Position numbers and translations under genes: made by a program. From contig CAJWAC010000018.1 in assembly GCA_913020555.1 (NCBI GenBank), forward strand, positions 1-36,887: DNA of 36,887 nt, written 5' to 3'. Below the pieces are notes generated by a model that had not been told where the DNA came from, searched no databases, and worked only from the letters and a program-made list of their open reading frames with translations. This stretch comes from an uncultured Polaribacter sp. (lineage in GTDB: Bacteria; Bacteroidota; Bacteroidia; Flavobacteriales; Flavobacteriaceae). Shown here one piece after another: positions 9,801 through 19,468 of this stretch; the first letter of the stretch is position 1, and the number at the start of each line of letters is the position of its first letter.

Positions 9801-12800
9801 AAATGATGCCGTAAAATTACAAATTGGTTCTGCTTCCAATAATATTTCTGTAACCATTCAAGTTGAAAAGAACCATAAAATTGTGGACACTCGAATTATC
9901 AAATTAAAAAATGAGACAAAAACAATTGAAATACCAATTACTAAAAAAGATCTTGGTGGTTTTGCTATTAAATATCATTTTGTGAACTATAATGCTTTTA
10001 AAAGTGGAAGTTTATTCATAAATGTTCCTTTTGAGACAGAAAATAATATTGAAATTACCACAAATGTTTTTAGAGACAAGTTACAGCCTGGTGCTCAAGA
10101 AACATGGAGTTTTACCATTAAAAATGATAAAAATGATGTAATTACATCAGAATTATTAGCCTCAATGTATGATGCTTCTTTAGATGAATTTAAATCACAT
10201 TCTTGGAATTTTAACCCAATTACTCACAAAAGAAATTACAATTCTTATCAAAAAAGCAATGCTTACAATAGTTTTGGAAATGTTAATTTTAAAGTAAGGA
10301 ACAATCAAAAAAACTACTATAATTATCCGAGATTTTACAATAATGCTTACAATTGGTTTGGTTTTAGTTTCATAAACAACAGATGGAAAAATCAACAATA
10401 TGTAAATAATATCAGACAGAAAATTAATAGTACACGTAAAGTTTTTGATGGCACAATAACCGGAACTATTAGTGATGCATCTGGAGTTTTACCTGGAGTT
10501 TCAATCGCTATTAAAGGCACAACTTTTGGAACAGAATCTGATTTTGATGGCAACTATACACTAAAAATTAAAAAAGGTGACATTCTTGTTTTTAGCTATT
10601 TAGGATACTACAACACGGAGTATCTAATTGATAATCAAACAAATTTAAATATTGAGTTAAAGGAAGACGCCAATACATTAGACGAAGTTGTAGTTGTTGG
10701 TTATGGTATTTCTAAAGACGAATCTTTTGCAAATGCTGAAAAAACACTTAGAGAAAAAGTTGCTGGTATTGCAATAAGAAATGCTGATGGATTTTTAAAT
10801 AATAACACTATAAGAATTAGAGGTAATACAACTATTTCTGGCAATAAAAACCTATTGTATATTATAGATGGTGTTCCTTTTGATACCTTAAATTTAGATA
10901 CCAATGAAATTATTGAAATGTCTGTTCTCAAAGACGAATCTGCAATTGCTATTTATGGTGCTAAAGGCGCAAATGGAGTTGTAATTATTACTACAAAAGC
11001 TGGTCAGGAAAAATTAGATAAAGAGCTTTCTAAAGTAAAAACACGTAAAAACTTTAAAGAAACTGCTTTCTTTTATCCACAGTTACAAACTGATAAAACA
11101 GGAAAAGTAAGTTTCAGTTTTACAATGCCAGAAGCTTTAACTAGATGGAAACTGCAATTATTAGCACACACCAAAGATTTAAAATCGGCATCAAAAACTT
11201 TACAAATTGTTACTCAAAAAGAATTGATGGTTGTGCCAAATGCACCGCGTTTTTTAAGAGAAAAAGATACTATTACCTTATCTGCAAAAATTACTAATTT
11301 AACCAATAACCGCCTTTCTGGTATTGCAAAATTAATTCTGACAGACGCCATTTCAGGCAAAGAAATAAATGAGGAACTACAAAATTTAGATACCAACAAA
11401 AGTTTTAATGTGGATAAAGATGGAAACACAAACGTTTCTTGGAATTTATCAATTCCTAAAAATATACAAGTTGTGGAGTACAAAATTGTGGCAAAAGCAG
11501 GTGCTTTTTCTGATGGTGAACAAAATGTTTTGCCTGTGTTAACCAATAGAATATTAGTTACAGAAACATTACCAATGTTTGTACGTTCCAATCAAACAAA
11601 AACGTTTACTCTTGATAAATTGAAAAATACTGCATCAAAAGATATTGATGGGTCATCTTCAACTTTAAAAAATCATAAGTTAACTTTAGAAGTCACTTCT
11701 AATCCTGTTTGGTATGCCATTCAAGCTTTGCCTTATTTAATGGAATATCCTTACGAATGTGCAGAACAAACATTCTCTAAATATTATGCAAATACGCTAG
11801 CAAGTTTTGTAGCAAATTCGAATCCTAAAATCGAGAAAGTTTTTAATACTTGGAGAAATTCAGATGCCTTATTATCAAATCTAGAGAAAAATCAAGAATT
11901 AAAATCGATGATTATTCAAGAAACCCCTTGGCTAAGAGATGCACAAAGTGAAACGGAACAAAAGAAAAGAATTGCGCTGTTATTTGATATAAATATGATG
12001 AAAAACGAGCAAACAAAAGCCATTGATAAACTAAAAGATATGCAACTATATTCTGGAGGATTTTCTTGGTTTAAAGGAAGTAGATATGCCAATAATTTTA
12101 TTACGCAATACATAGCCACTGGTTTTGGACACTTGCAAAAACTAGGAGCTTCAGATTTTGACAAATCAACTAAAAAAATGATTGAAAAAGCAGTTCATTT
12201 TTTAGATAAAGAGCTGGTAGAAAACTATAATAAACTCTTGCAAAATGCTGATAAAATCAAAAAGAAAGCCAAAAATAAAAATAACGGAGAAAAAGCATAT
12301 TTGGAGTATTTATCAAAAAATAATTTGAATTATTTTACCATTCAATACTTATACATGCGCAGTTTTTATAAGGATATTTCTATGGATAATGATTTAAAAA
12401 GTGCCGTAAACTATTATCAAAGTCAAACGGAAAAGTACTGGGACAATTTCAATTTATATGCAAAAGGACAAATTGCTTTATCTCTTTTTAGGAGTGATAA
12501 AAAAGAAACTACAAATCATATATTAAAATCACTAAAGGAGAATTCTACCACATCAGAGGAATTGGGAATGTATTGGAAGAGCAATACTACTGGATATTAC
12601 TATTATGATGCTCCTATTGAAACACAAGCTTTGATGATTGAAGCTTTTACTGAAATTGAGAATAATGCTGAAACGAGAGATCAATTAAAAATATGGTTGC
12701 TAAAAAATAAGCAAACCAATAGTTGGGAAACTACAAAAGCTACATCTGAAGCTGTTTATGCTTTATTACTGAATGAATCTAATTGGATTTCAAGCTCAGA

Positions 12801-13443
12801 AATGGTTGCTGTTAAAGTAGGAAATCAAGCATTAAAACCATTAGAAATGCCAGAAATGAAGGTAGAAGCTGGAACTGGTTATTTTAAAAAATCTTGGAAT
12901 ACTTACGAAATAAAACCAGAAATGGCGAATATTACCATTAGTAAAAAAGAAAAAGGAGTTGCTTGGGGTGGTTTATATTGGCAATATTTTGAAGATTTAG
13001 ATAAAATTACTTCTGCAAAATCTCCTCTAAAACTGAATAAAAAACTCTTTAAGAAAGTAAATTCAGAAAAAGGAAAAGAATTGCAAGAAATCACTAAAGA
13101 AACACCTTTAAAAGTTGGAGATTTAATGACAGTTAGAATAGAGTTAAGGGCTGATAGAAATATGGAATTCATACATTTAAAAGATATGAGAGCTTCTGGA
13201 GTTGAGCCTATAAATGTTATTTCTAAATACAAATGGCAAGATAATTTAGGCTATTATGAAAGCACTAAAGATGCTGCAACCAATTTCTTTTTTGACAAAA
13301 TATCAAAAGGGGCATATGTTTTTGAGTATGATGTAAGAATCAATAATGCTGGAAACTTCAGCAACGGAATTGCAACAATACAATCTATGTATGCACCAGA
13401 GTTTAGCAGTCATTCAGAAGGAATCCGAATTAAAGTTGATTAG
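6844..13443 (+). CDS. Alpha-2-macroglobulin-like protein with inserted carboxypeptidase-regulatory and TonB-plug domains
   Basis: 2199 residues with a signal peptide (1-19, ending INAQ). The order is a helical N-terminal region (~20-400), MG domains including the MG2-type IFTDRSIYRPGQ, and further macroglobulin domains. At ~1200-1280 there is a CarboxypepD_reg-like domain (GTISDASGVLPGVSIAIKG), then at ~1285-1390 a TonB-dependent-receptor plug (LDEVVVVGYG ... IRIRG ... LLYIIDGVPFD ... GANGVVIITTK). The A2M domain follows (FFYPQLQTD, ALTRWKLQLLAHT), with a thioester-type CAEQ motif at 1639-1642 and an alpha/alpha-barrel TED. Macroglobulins trap proteases by thioester chemistry. Here the SusC-like plug lacks any barrel, so it cannot transport by itself and may mediate docking. 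Similar chimeras are, to my memory, known in Bacteroidota. Probably periplasmic or on the outer membrane. It stands alone with no partner gene. Confidence 0.9.
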   Translation: MKKFAPLFVIILSSFTINAQSDFDMLWNKVEKLEVQNLPKSALTIVHAIYEKGEQEENAAQVIKSLFYQSKFSLILEENAQLKVINNFKKQIANQESPSKNIMQNVLANLYWQYFNQNRYKFYNRTKTATKVNPEDFRTWDLETLFNEIHVYFKASLENEDKLKNTNIKEFSDILVLQKETKTYSPTLYDFLANNALQFYKSSETLITRPAYKFTINETAYLSDFNTFLALEITSKDSLSLQLNALKIYQKLIKHHIQKDHKDALAHVDIARLEFVKSKATFDDKNDILLNTLKSSEKKLKTHKASGLYAFEIAKNYKNASKNKAAQTICNTVIQKFSKSLGAQKCTILKAQIEQKTLAITAEKYIPNDKNSRILVTYKNVESLFFAAYKVNQKQVKNFNKIADFKDKKAFIKTLKISKSWKHQLRNEGDYLQHKTEVIVPKFENGMYLMLASETEDLHEQSIYGTTTFQVTNLTLVENTFNDKYNYQIVDRNTGKPIQNAEIQLQSNGKYKDDYIHKKLITNKNGFASFKSKNRFRNVNITAKTKNDFADFGNHYLYDYSKRNYRDDRDEDIIIKPFIFTDRSIYRPGQIIYFKAIVIKKQGDTSEVLKDEYISVTLVDVNNQDVKELDLKLNEFGSVAGQFIIPNNGLTGQYSIEIDETYKDHKNTFYDKNDFDFDYNSSKTIQVEEYKRPKFETKIKNITDTYRINDSVHVNGFAKAFSGANITDAKVVYRVRRKVQYPSWYFWRRPTFTSSSQEITQGETITNEKGEFRIVFKAMPDETIDTSNLPIFNYEITADVTDINGETRSATSIVKVGYHSLIATITVDDNIDKNLKEHKITIHTNNLNDEFVSAKGILKVYKLQAPKNPLRKRPWDAPDFQDISEKEFRKLFPNDSYTNEETNEKNWKKGNLIFSENFDTANSKEINLKNTSNWISGKYLITLESKDKFGQAVKDEKRVTLFSSKEKKVADSKLFSIQTDKPFYKINDAVKLQIGSASNNISVTIQVEKNHKIVDTRIIKLKNETKTIEIPITKKDLGGFAIKYHFVNYNAFKSGSLFINVPFETENNIEITTNVFRDKLQPGAQETWSFTIKNDKNDVITSELLASMYDASLDEFKSHSWNFNPITHKRNYNSYQKSNAYNSFGNVNFKVRNNQKNYYNYPRFYNNAYNWFGFSFINNRWKNQQYVNNIRQKINSTRKVFDGTITGTISDASGVLPGVSIAIKGTTFGTESDFDGNYTLKIKKGDILVFSYLGYYNTEYLIDNQTNLNIELKEDANTLDEVVVVGYGISKDESFANAEKTLREKVAGIAIRNADGFLNNNTIRIRGNTTISGNKNLLYIIDGVPFDTLNLDTNEIIEMSVLKDESAIAIYGAKGANGVVIITTKAGQEKLDKELSKVKTRKNFKETAFFYPQLQTDKTGKVSFSFTMPEALTRWKLQLLAHTKDLKSASKTLQIVTQKELMVVPNAPRFLREKDTITLSAKITNLTNNRLSGIAKLILTDAISGKEINEELQNLDTNKSFNVDKDGNTNVSWNLSIPKNIQVVEYKIVAKAGAFSDGEQNVLPVLTNRILVTETLPMFVRSNQTKTFTLDKLKNTASKDIDGSSSTLKNHKLTLEVTSNPVWYAIQALPYLMEYPYECAEQTFSKYYANTLASFVANSNPKIEKVFNTWRNSDALLSNLEKNQELKSMIIQETPWLRDAQSETEQKKRIALLFDINMMKNEQTKAIDKLKDMQLYSGGFSWFKGSRYANNFITQYIATGFGHLQKLGASDFDKSTKKMIEKAVHFLDKELVENYNKLLQNADKIKKKAKNKNNGEKAYLEYLSKNNLNYFTIQYLYMRSFYKDISMDNDLKSAVNYYQSQTEKYWDNFNLYAKGQIALSLFRSDKKETTNHILKSLKENSTTSEELGMYWKSNTTGYYYYDAPIETQALMIEAFTEIENNAETRDQLKIWLLKNKQTNSWETTKATSEAVYALLLNESNWISSSEMVAVKVGNQALKPLEMPEMKVEAGTGYFKKSWNTYEIKPEMANITISKKEKGVAWGGLYWQYFEDLDKITSAKSPLKLNKKLFKKVNSEKGKELQEITKETPLKVGDLMTVRIELRADRNMEFIHLKDMRASGVEPINVISKYKWQDNLGYYESTKDAATNFFFDKISKGAYVFEYDVRINNAGNFSNGIATIQSMYAPEFSSHSEGIRIKVD

Positions 13444-14245
13444 AGTTTAGCAGAATTTCACTTTGAATTAATCGTTATCAAACTAAATTATTGCATTTCT
13501 TTTAAATAATATTATTTGTCTTTTTTTGATTGGTCATATAATAACAATTTAAATCAAGTTTGTAATACCAGACTCAGAGCTTACAACTTTAATTTCCATA
13601 AATATAAAAGAAGAAAACGGCAATACAATTCGCTTAAGTGTTCATGAAGGAAATGGCTCAACCTGAGAAATATTTATGTCATAAAATATTAGGAAGAAAG
13701 AATCGATTAGAAAAGGATTTTGGCCTAGCTAACGATTTCACAAATATTATAGTAACTAGTTCATATCAATGGGGTTGGAATTTAGAAAATAGTTTTAATT
13801 ATTATGTTGTTTTCGATGCTATTATTGTTTTTGCGAATAAAAATTTGATTATATGAAGCCGGCGTTTTTGGTATTAAATATAATTTTAATAAGCCCGTTT
13901 CACTTTTTGTTGATTATTGACTGGAAATTAGAATAGCTGGAGACTTAAATGAAGTAAATTCTAATTATATTTTAATAGTATGGAAGCCATTTTGATGCCT
14001 ATTGTTTTTTTATTTAATTTAAAAAACTTCAAGTCAAAACCTAAATTTTCGTTAAATGCCATTTGTCTAACCTCTAAGTGACTTAATCTATATAAAACTA
14101 TTAAGTTGGCTAATAGCCACAAAAAAAGATTCATTTATAAAGTAAATTTAAGAATGAATTAGAATTCTTTTCTTCCCAAATTATTCAAAGATAATATTAG
14201 AAAAGAAATTAATTTGTGTTTAATCACCTTAAAATTTATGTATTT
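13444..14245. other. Intergenic region with possible gene remnants and a conserved upstream element
   Basis: About 800 bp without a convincing gene. At ~13560-13660 a stop-bounded stretch reads VIPDSELTTLIS...RLSVHEGNGST with no start codon, and an overlapping 72-codon frame (13638-13856) has no recognisable product. Together they look like a decayed coding segment. The segment 14060-14100 resembles 19570-19610 upstream of the next cassette (see the regulatory entries). Confidence 0.4.
14060..14100 (+). promoter_or_regulatory. Conserved element upstream of surface protein 2
   Basis: Forty-one bases centred on TCTAACC...TTAATCTA match 19570-19610 upstream of surface protein 3 at 31 of 41 ungapped positions. 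They lie ~146 bp (here) and ~84 bp (there) before the start codon. The surrounding DNA is not duplicated, so this may be a conserved promoter or 5'-leader element of these cassettes, or an old homology trace. No clear TAnnTTTG box lies inside it. Confidence 0.4.
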
Positions 14246-17200
14246 ATGAAGTTCTCTATACTTTTTCAGTTTGCCATTTTAAATCTAATAGCTTTTAATT
14301 TACATGCACAACTTCAAGAAGAAAATCCATATGAGCAAACAAATGACTCTTTTATTTTAAATAGTTATGTCAACGACGAATCTAATTATGTTGGTGCATT
14401 TAACTTCGAGACCGGTACAAAGGAGATTTTAAGTGAAAAATCAATCCCTCAAAATGAAGCCTCCCAAAACAAAAATTTTGCGAATAATTACGAAACAGAA
14501 AATAACGCATCAAGAGTTAATAGTTGTAACAGTGCAGATAACACTACATCCACTTCTGCAATTACTGAAAACGAAACAAAGAATTTAACAAATTCTTCAG
14601 AGATTCCACCATCCGCAACAACTACAATAAATGTCAGCACAATAGACTTTATTCCTCAAGTTGCAAGGGTAGTTAAAAACGGTGAAGTATTGAAAATAAT
14701 TGGCAATGGTATATATTATGGAACTATCACTGTTAGAAACAAAGGACACATTATTGTTTGTGGCTCAACTTCAATTTATGGCTCTGTAACAATAAATAAT
14801 GGAGGTAATTATTGGAAAACAAATACTACTGGTTTTACAGGTGCATTGTATAATAATGGAACAACTCACATAGGCCCTTCTAGCTGCGGTTCAGATGGTT
14901 CTTGGAGTATTGTTTCGGGAGGAGGTTCTATTACCGGCGATGTGTACACTCCAGCCGATGTAAGTTTAGACACTTCCGTAACAATTAGGTATACAATTCC
15001 TACAGATGGTTCATGTGCTTCAACTTCTGATGATGTTACATTTTTAGTTACATCAGACGTTAGCCCTTGCTCAGATGGAGCAATAGTTGGAACACCCACT
15101 TTAAATGATACAGATGGAGATGGAATAAATAATATATGTGATTTAGATGATGATAATGATGGTATTTTAGACGAAGATGAAGCCTGTGCCAACTCCGTTT
15201 CTGGTTTTCCAAATGCAGAAAAAGGGTATTTATTTCAGGGAAATCCTACAACGGTAATTTTAGTAGATATTCTAGATGGTACTTCGGAAGCAACGCAAAC
15301 ATTAGATTACTACATTAATGGGGTTGCCGTAAATGAGGATGACGGTTATTTTTGGGCAATTCATAAAAATGTAAATAAGGTAGTTTTAATAGATCCATAT
15401 TCTTTCAATATAGTTGAAACCATTGATATTGATGATACAGCTGTGTCAGGAGCCTATGATCCGATTAAAAAACAATATGTAACTGTTACAAAAACGCTCG
15501 TCCAAGTTTTTGATGGAAATCCAAATTCACCTACTTACAAAACACAAGTAGCTTCATTTGCTGGAATGGGAAAAAATGTAATTGATTTAGGTTATAACAC
15601 TTCTGATGGTGCCTTGTATGGTATCCCTAGTGGTACTAACGATCTTTATAAAGTAGACACCACAAATGAAACTGTTACTCTTGTTGGTGATATTGCAAAC
15701 TTACCAAACGGAAGTTATGGTGCTATTTACACCACATTAGATGGTAATTTTTATATGAGTAATAATAGTTCTGGAGTCATTTACAAAATGGAACTAAGAA
15801 ATGGATTATCTGCTACTTTCTTTTCTAATGGACCTGCTTCAGGTACAAATGATGGCGCAAAAGTTTTGAGTGTAGATTTATCAGGAAATCAAGTTTGCTT
15901 GGATACTGATGACGATGGTACGCCCAATTCGCAAGATTTAGATTCAGATGCAGATGGTTACTACGATGTAATAGAGGCTGGTGGTGTTGATGATGATGGT
16001 GATGGAATGTTAGATGGCACAGGGGTTGATGCTGATGGGATAGTAACAGGTGGTACTGGTGGCTATTCCGGAGGTAGTGGTGGTACTGAAGCACAAGCAC
16101 ACAGAATGAATGTAGATACGCCACCTTCAGATCAAACTGTAGGCTTTGGTGATTCCGCATCTTTTACCGTTGTAGCCTCAGCCGACCAAGCAACTAATTA
16201 TTTAGATGGTGTACCTGTGTATGACACACCTGGAAATGCAACTAATAGAATTGTTTACCAATGGTATTTAGGAGACCCTGATAATGGGGGAACAGCACTA
16301 ACAAATTCTGCCATTTATTCAAATGTAGATACGGCAACATTAACTATAAATACTCCGGACGGTTTATACGGAAATGTTTATTACATTAAGCTTACACATT
16401 TAGATATTAGCATATTAGAAGAAACAGCAAGTGCAACTTTAATTGCTGATCCTTGTGATGCAGTTGCTTCTGGAAATCCTGATGCTGATAGCGATGGTGT
16501 CTCAGATAGTTGTGATTTAGATAATGATAATGACGGGATATTAGATACTAATGAACAAACAAACGGTGCAAACACAGATACAGATGGAGACGGAATTATA
16601 GATTCGTTGGATAATGATGCTGATAACGATGGTTGTTTAGATGTAAAAGAATCCGGAGGAATTGATGCAAATGGTGATGGTATTTTAGACGGAACTGGGA
16701 TTGATAATTCTAATGGACAAGTTACAGGAGGTTCTGGAGGTTATAACGGCGTAACTGGAAATGAAATCATAGCACAAAAAGTAGAAATTACTACTGCCCC
16801 ATCAAATATAAGCGTCAGTGAAGATGCAACAGCTTCCTTTATGGTTTCTGCAACTTCATCCACAGCAACCTCTTACAACAGTGGAACTCCTGTTTATGGA
16901 AGTGTTGATAATGATAGCGCTAATATTACCTATCAATGGTATGAGGGAGATCCTGATAATGGTGGCCAAGCTATTATTGATCAAGGTATTTACGCTGGAG
17001 CAAACACAGCTGCTCTAGAAATTGAAATTGTAAGCAATTTAGATAATACAGATTATTATGTTGTTATTGGTAATGCGAACTCTTGTGTTAGCGATGTAGC
17101 CTCTGCAACGCTAACTGTTAACGCTGCTGCTCCAAACACAACAACATTAATTATTAGTCAATATATAGAATCAGATTCTGGAAATTCTCCAAATGGAATA

Positions 17201-19180
17201 GAAATTTTTAATCCATCTACTGGTGCATTTAATTTTACAAATAACAACGTTTATGTAAATGTTGGTGGCCCGGGTAATTTTGTAAATGAATTGGTCATTA
17301 ATTCTGGATCTTTAGCAGGTGGCGAGGTAATGGTTATCGGATCATCGGAATTAGGAGATTATTTAAATCAAAATGACTTATCTGATGTTACCTTTATTCA
17401 ACATAATTTCACCTTTGATGGAGATGATGCCATAATGTTATCGGATACTGCTACTTATGGTGGAACTATTATTGACATGTTTGGAGAAATAACTGCAACA
17501 GATCCCGGAGATGCTTGGTCTGGCAGTGGTGTAGAAACTAGAAACTGCAATTTAAGTATTAAAGATTACGATAATGACGATCAGTTTTTTAGCTCAGGAA
17601 CTAATTCAGGTTGGTCTGACCCAAGTTCTAGGTTTGTACAAACAAATGCTAATCCGTCTGGTGCAAGAGGTCTTGAAGGGTGTGGAGAAGCACCGGTTAG
17701 AAACAGGTGGATTGGAAACCAAAATGATGATTTTCATGACGGCAACAACTGGAGAGATAATAGAAGAAACCTGTATTGTGATAACCTAGTTATTCCTAAT
17801 TCAGGAGTTACAGATTATCCAATTTCATATAGTCCGGTAGTTGTAAGATCAATAAAGTTAGAGTCTGGTGCGCAATTTAAACCGAATGCGAGTTGTTCTG
17901 CAAAAATAAAATACGAAAGTGAATTTTCTACCACAAATTGGTATTTGATTGGCTCTCCTCTTTCTGGTAACACCTTTGATGATGACTTTATTAGCACTAA
18001 TAATGTTCCAACTGCAGGAACTGATAGAGCTTTTGCAAAATATGATACGCCAAATGACAGTTGGGATTATTTGCAAATTGGAGCATCTTTTCCGTCTGAA
18101 CCAGGTGTAGGGTATTCTATAAAAAGAGATGTAACGGATGGACCACTTACATTTAGAGGATCATTAATTACAGACGATGTTATATGTGCTGTTCAAAAAA
18201 CAGGATGTGGGTATAATCTTATTTCCAATCCTTTCACATCCAATATTAGCTCTAAACAGCTTTTACAACAAAATAGTTCAAATTTAATGATGCAAGCGGT
18301 TTGGCTTTGGAATCAAGAAGAAGATAACTACGAAGTTTATGTGGCCGCAGACGATTTTATAATTGCGCCTACTCAAGGGTTTTTGGTAAAAGCAAAAAAC
18401 AATGCAGATATCACCATCAGTAAAGATATTAGATGTACAGACTGTTCTGGAACATTTCAGAAAACTGCAAAATCTGAAATTCACTTAAAAATGACTGATG
18501 GTAATAAAAATAGAATCGCAAAAATCTATTACAATCAAGAGGCTACAATTGGTTTTGATAATGGTTTAGATGGTAGAACATATCACGGAAATGCCAATCC
18601 TTTAGATATATACACGCATTTATTAGAAAACTCATCTATTGGAGGATTAAGTACGGATGCTATGAAGTTTCAAGTACAATCTTTACCAAATTCAGAGTAT
18701 GAAGAAATGGTAATCCCTATTGGTATTACTGCAGGAACTGGTAAACAAATTTCTATAAATGCAGAAATTAATAATCTACCAACAAATATTAGAGTTTATT
18801 TAGAAGATAGAGAGAACAATACTTTTACAGACCTAGGCTTAGAAAGTTTCAACACCACTATAAGTAATGCTTTAAATGGTTTTGGACGTTTCTACTTGCA
18901 CACTACAACTGAAAGTGCATTGAGCACTGATGATATTATCGTAGTAAACCCAGAAAATATAAATATTTACACAACTCCAGATAATATTCTGACCATTACA
19001 GGTCTCAATGAAAACGCTGCTATAAAATTATATTCTATTCAAGGAAAACAAGTTTTAAATACCAACATAGAATCTACAGGATATAGCACAGTGGTTTTAC
19101 CTAAACTATCCAAAGGAATTTACATTGTAAGTTTAGATAATAAAACCAAACATATTTCTAAAAAAGTAATCATCAACTAG
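14246..19180 (+). CDS. Large T9SS type A surface protein with calcium-binding and Ig-like repeats (surface protein 2)
   Basis: 1644 residues from the ATG at 14246. An in-frame GTG at 14216 would add ten residues before an excellent signal peptide (MKFSILFQ ... LHAQ), so I prefer the ATG. Layout: Asn/Thr-rich head (~25-285); thrombospondin type 3 repeat (~288-311, DGDGINNICDLDDDNDG); a propeller-like domain (~320-545, INGVAVNEDDGYFWAI); TSP3 (~552-595); Ig-like (~620-735, YQWYLGDPDNGG); TSP3 (~745-825); Ig-like (~845-962); a lamin-tail-like domain (~965-1135, IEIFNPSTG); a WIGN...NNW segment; and a T9SS sorting domain (last ~75, LYSIQGKQV). It probably acts as an adhesin or matrix protein; the ligand is unknown. 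From residue 802 on it is identical to surface protein 3 except I/V at GDG(I/V)LDG. A small peptide gene follows after 33 bp. Confidence 0.9.
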   Translation: MKFSILFQFAILNLIAFNLHAQLQEENPYEQTNDSFILNSYVNDESNYVGAFNFETGTKEILSEKSIPQNEASQNKNFANNYETENNASRVNSCNSADNTTSTSAITENETKNLTNSSEIPPSATTTINVSTIDFIPQVARVVKNGEVLKIIGNGIYYGTITVRNKGHIIVCGSTSIYGSVTINNGGNYWKTNTTGFTGALYNNGTTHIGPSSCGSDGSWSIVSGGGSITGDVYTPADVSLDTSVTIRYTIPTDGSCASTSDDVTFLVTSDVSPCSDGAIVGTPTLNDTDGDGINNICDLDDDNDGILDEDEACANSVSGFPNAEKGYLFQGNPTTVILVDILDGTSEATQTLDYYINGVAVNEDDGYFWAIHKNVNKVVLIDPYSFNIVETIDIDDTAVSGAYDPIKKQYVTVTKTLVQVFDGNPNSPTYKTQVASFAGMGKNVIDLGYNTSDGALYGIPSGTNDLYKVDTTNETVTLVGDIANLPNGSYGAIYTTLDGNFYMSNNSSGVIYKMELRNGLSATFFSNGPASGTNDGAKVLSVDLSGNQVCLDTDDDGTPNSQDLDSDADGYYDVIEAGGVDDDGDGMLDGTGVDADGIVTGGTGGYSGGSGGTEAQAHRMNVDTPPSDQTVGFGDSASFTVVASADQATNYLDGVPVYDTPGNATNRIVYQWYLGDPDNGGTALTNSAIYSNVDTATLTINTPDGLYGNVYYIKLTHLDISILEETASATLIADPCDAVASGNPDADSDGVSDSCDLDNDNDGILDTNEQTNGANTDTDGDGIIDSLDNDADNDGCLDVKESGGIDANGDGILDGTGIDNSNGQVTGGSGGYNGVTGNEIIAQKVEITTAPSNISVSEDATASFMVSATSSTATSYNSGTPVYGSVDNDSANITYQWYEGDPDNGGQAIIDQGIYAGANTAALEIEIVSNLDNTDYYVVIGNANSCVSDVASATLTVNAAAPNTTTLIISQYIESDSGNSPNGIEIFNPSTGAFNFTNNNVYVNVGGPGNFVNELVINSGSLAGGEVMVIGSSELGDYLNQNDLSDVTFIQHNFTFDGDDAIMLSDTATYGGTIIDMFGEITATDPGDAWSGSGVETRNCNLSIKDYDNDDQFFSSGTNSGWSDPSSRFVQTNANPSGARGLEGCGEAPVRNRWIGNQNDDFHDGNNWRDNRRNLYCDNLVIPNSGVTDYPISYSPVVVRSIKLESGAQFKPNASCSAKIKYESEFSTTNWYLIGSPLSGNTFDDDFISTNNVPTAGTDRAFAKYDTPNDSWDYLQIGASFPSEPGVGYSIKRDVTDGPLTFRGSLITDDVICAVQKTGCGYNLISNPFTSNISSKQLLQQNSSNLMMQAVWLWNQEEDNYEVYVAADDFIIAPTQGFLVKAKNNADITISKDIRCTDCSGTFQKTAKSEIHLKMTDGNKNRIAKIYYNQEATIGFDNGLDGRTYHGNANPLDIYTHLLENSSIGGLSTDAMKFQVQSLPNSEYEEMVIPIGITAGTGKQISINAEINNLPTNIRVYLEDRENNTFTDLGLESFNTTISNALNGFGRFYLHTTTESALSTDDIIVVNPENINIYTTPDNILTITGLNENAAIKLYSIQGKQVLNTNIESTGYSTVVLPKLSKGIYIVSLDNKTKHISKKVIIN

Positions 19181-19459
19181 AAAAATTAGTAGCACTAATA
19201 AGAAGAAAACATTATGACAAAATATTCAGATCAAACCCCAGAAAGCATCACAAGAAAAGAAGCTCTAAAAAAATTAGGGAAGTATGGAAAATATGCTGCT
19301 CTTTCAGCACTTGGTACTTACATGATTTTAAGTCCTAAAAAAGCACAAGCCTTTAGCGGTGGCCCTGCAAATCCAGGTGACGCTTGGGGAGGATAAAAAT
19401 TAATTATATTATTTTTTCTAAAAATGATTAACTCTTTTAGATAATTCATTTATAAATGA
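16649..19459 (+). repeat. 2811-bp direct duplication, left copy
   Basis: Bases 16649-19459 match 21344-24154 at a constant offset of 4695 bp. The only difference I found is A16682/G21377, an Ile/Val change. The copy covers the second half of a surface protein, its stop, the peptide gene and 63 bp after it. Identity stops abruptly at both ends, inside the TSP3 repeat on the left. Silent sites are conserved too, pointing to a very recent duplication or ongoing gene conversion. Confidence 0.95.
19214..19396 (+). CDS. Small leader-like peptide, copy 2 of the family
   Basis: 60 residues, identical in sequence to the peptide at 23909 and related to the one at 1959. Residues 12-46 form the conserved block: ITRKEALKK, LGKYGKY, AALSALGTYMIL, SPKKAQA. 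The tail FSGGPANPGDAWGG (47-60) is Gly/Pro-rich, with one Ser, one Asp and one Trp. A basic N-terminus, a hydrophobic centre and a terminal AQA suggest an exported or leader peptide; TRKEALKK is like a Tat motif with RK instead of RR. It starts 33 bp after a surface-protein stop, so it is probably co-transcribed. It is candidate substrate for the PqqD/HPr-kinase-like (4187) and nucleotidyltransferase-like (24245) proteins; this is inference only. Confidence 0.85.
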   Translation: MTKYSDQTPESITRKEALKKLGKYGKYAALSALGTYMILSPKKAQAFSGGPANPGDAWGG

Positions 19460-19468
19460 TTGGTGTTT

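Noticed and set aside
13638..13856. 72-codon plus-strand frame as a gene
   Set aside because: No recognisable product, no signal or domain, and the preceding frame suggests decay; kept only as part of the intergenic entry.
14216..14245. GTG at 14216 as the start of surface protein 2
   Set aside because: The ATG at 14246 opens directly with a clean signal peptide; the upstream ten codons add nothing.
15825..16160. His/Leu-rich minus-strand frame of 111 codons
   Set aside because: It is the antisense shadow of the Asp/Gly-rich TSP3 codons of surface protein 2.
16818..17018. Short plus-strand frame recurring at 21513-21713
   Set aside because: Repeats only because it lies in the duplicated 2.8 kb; it is an out-of-frame shadow of the surface proteins.
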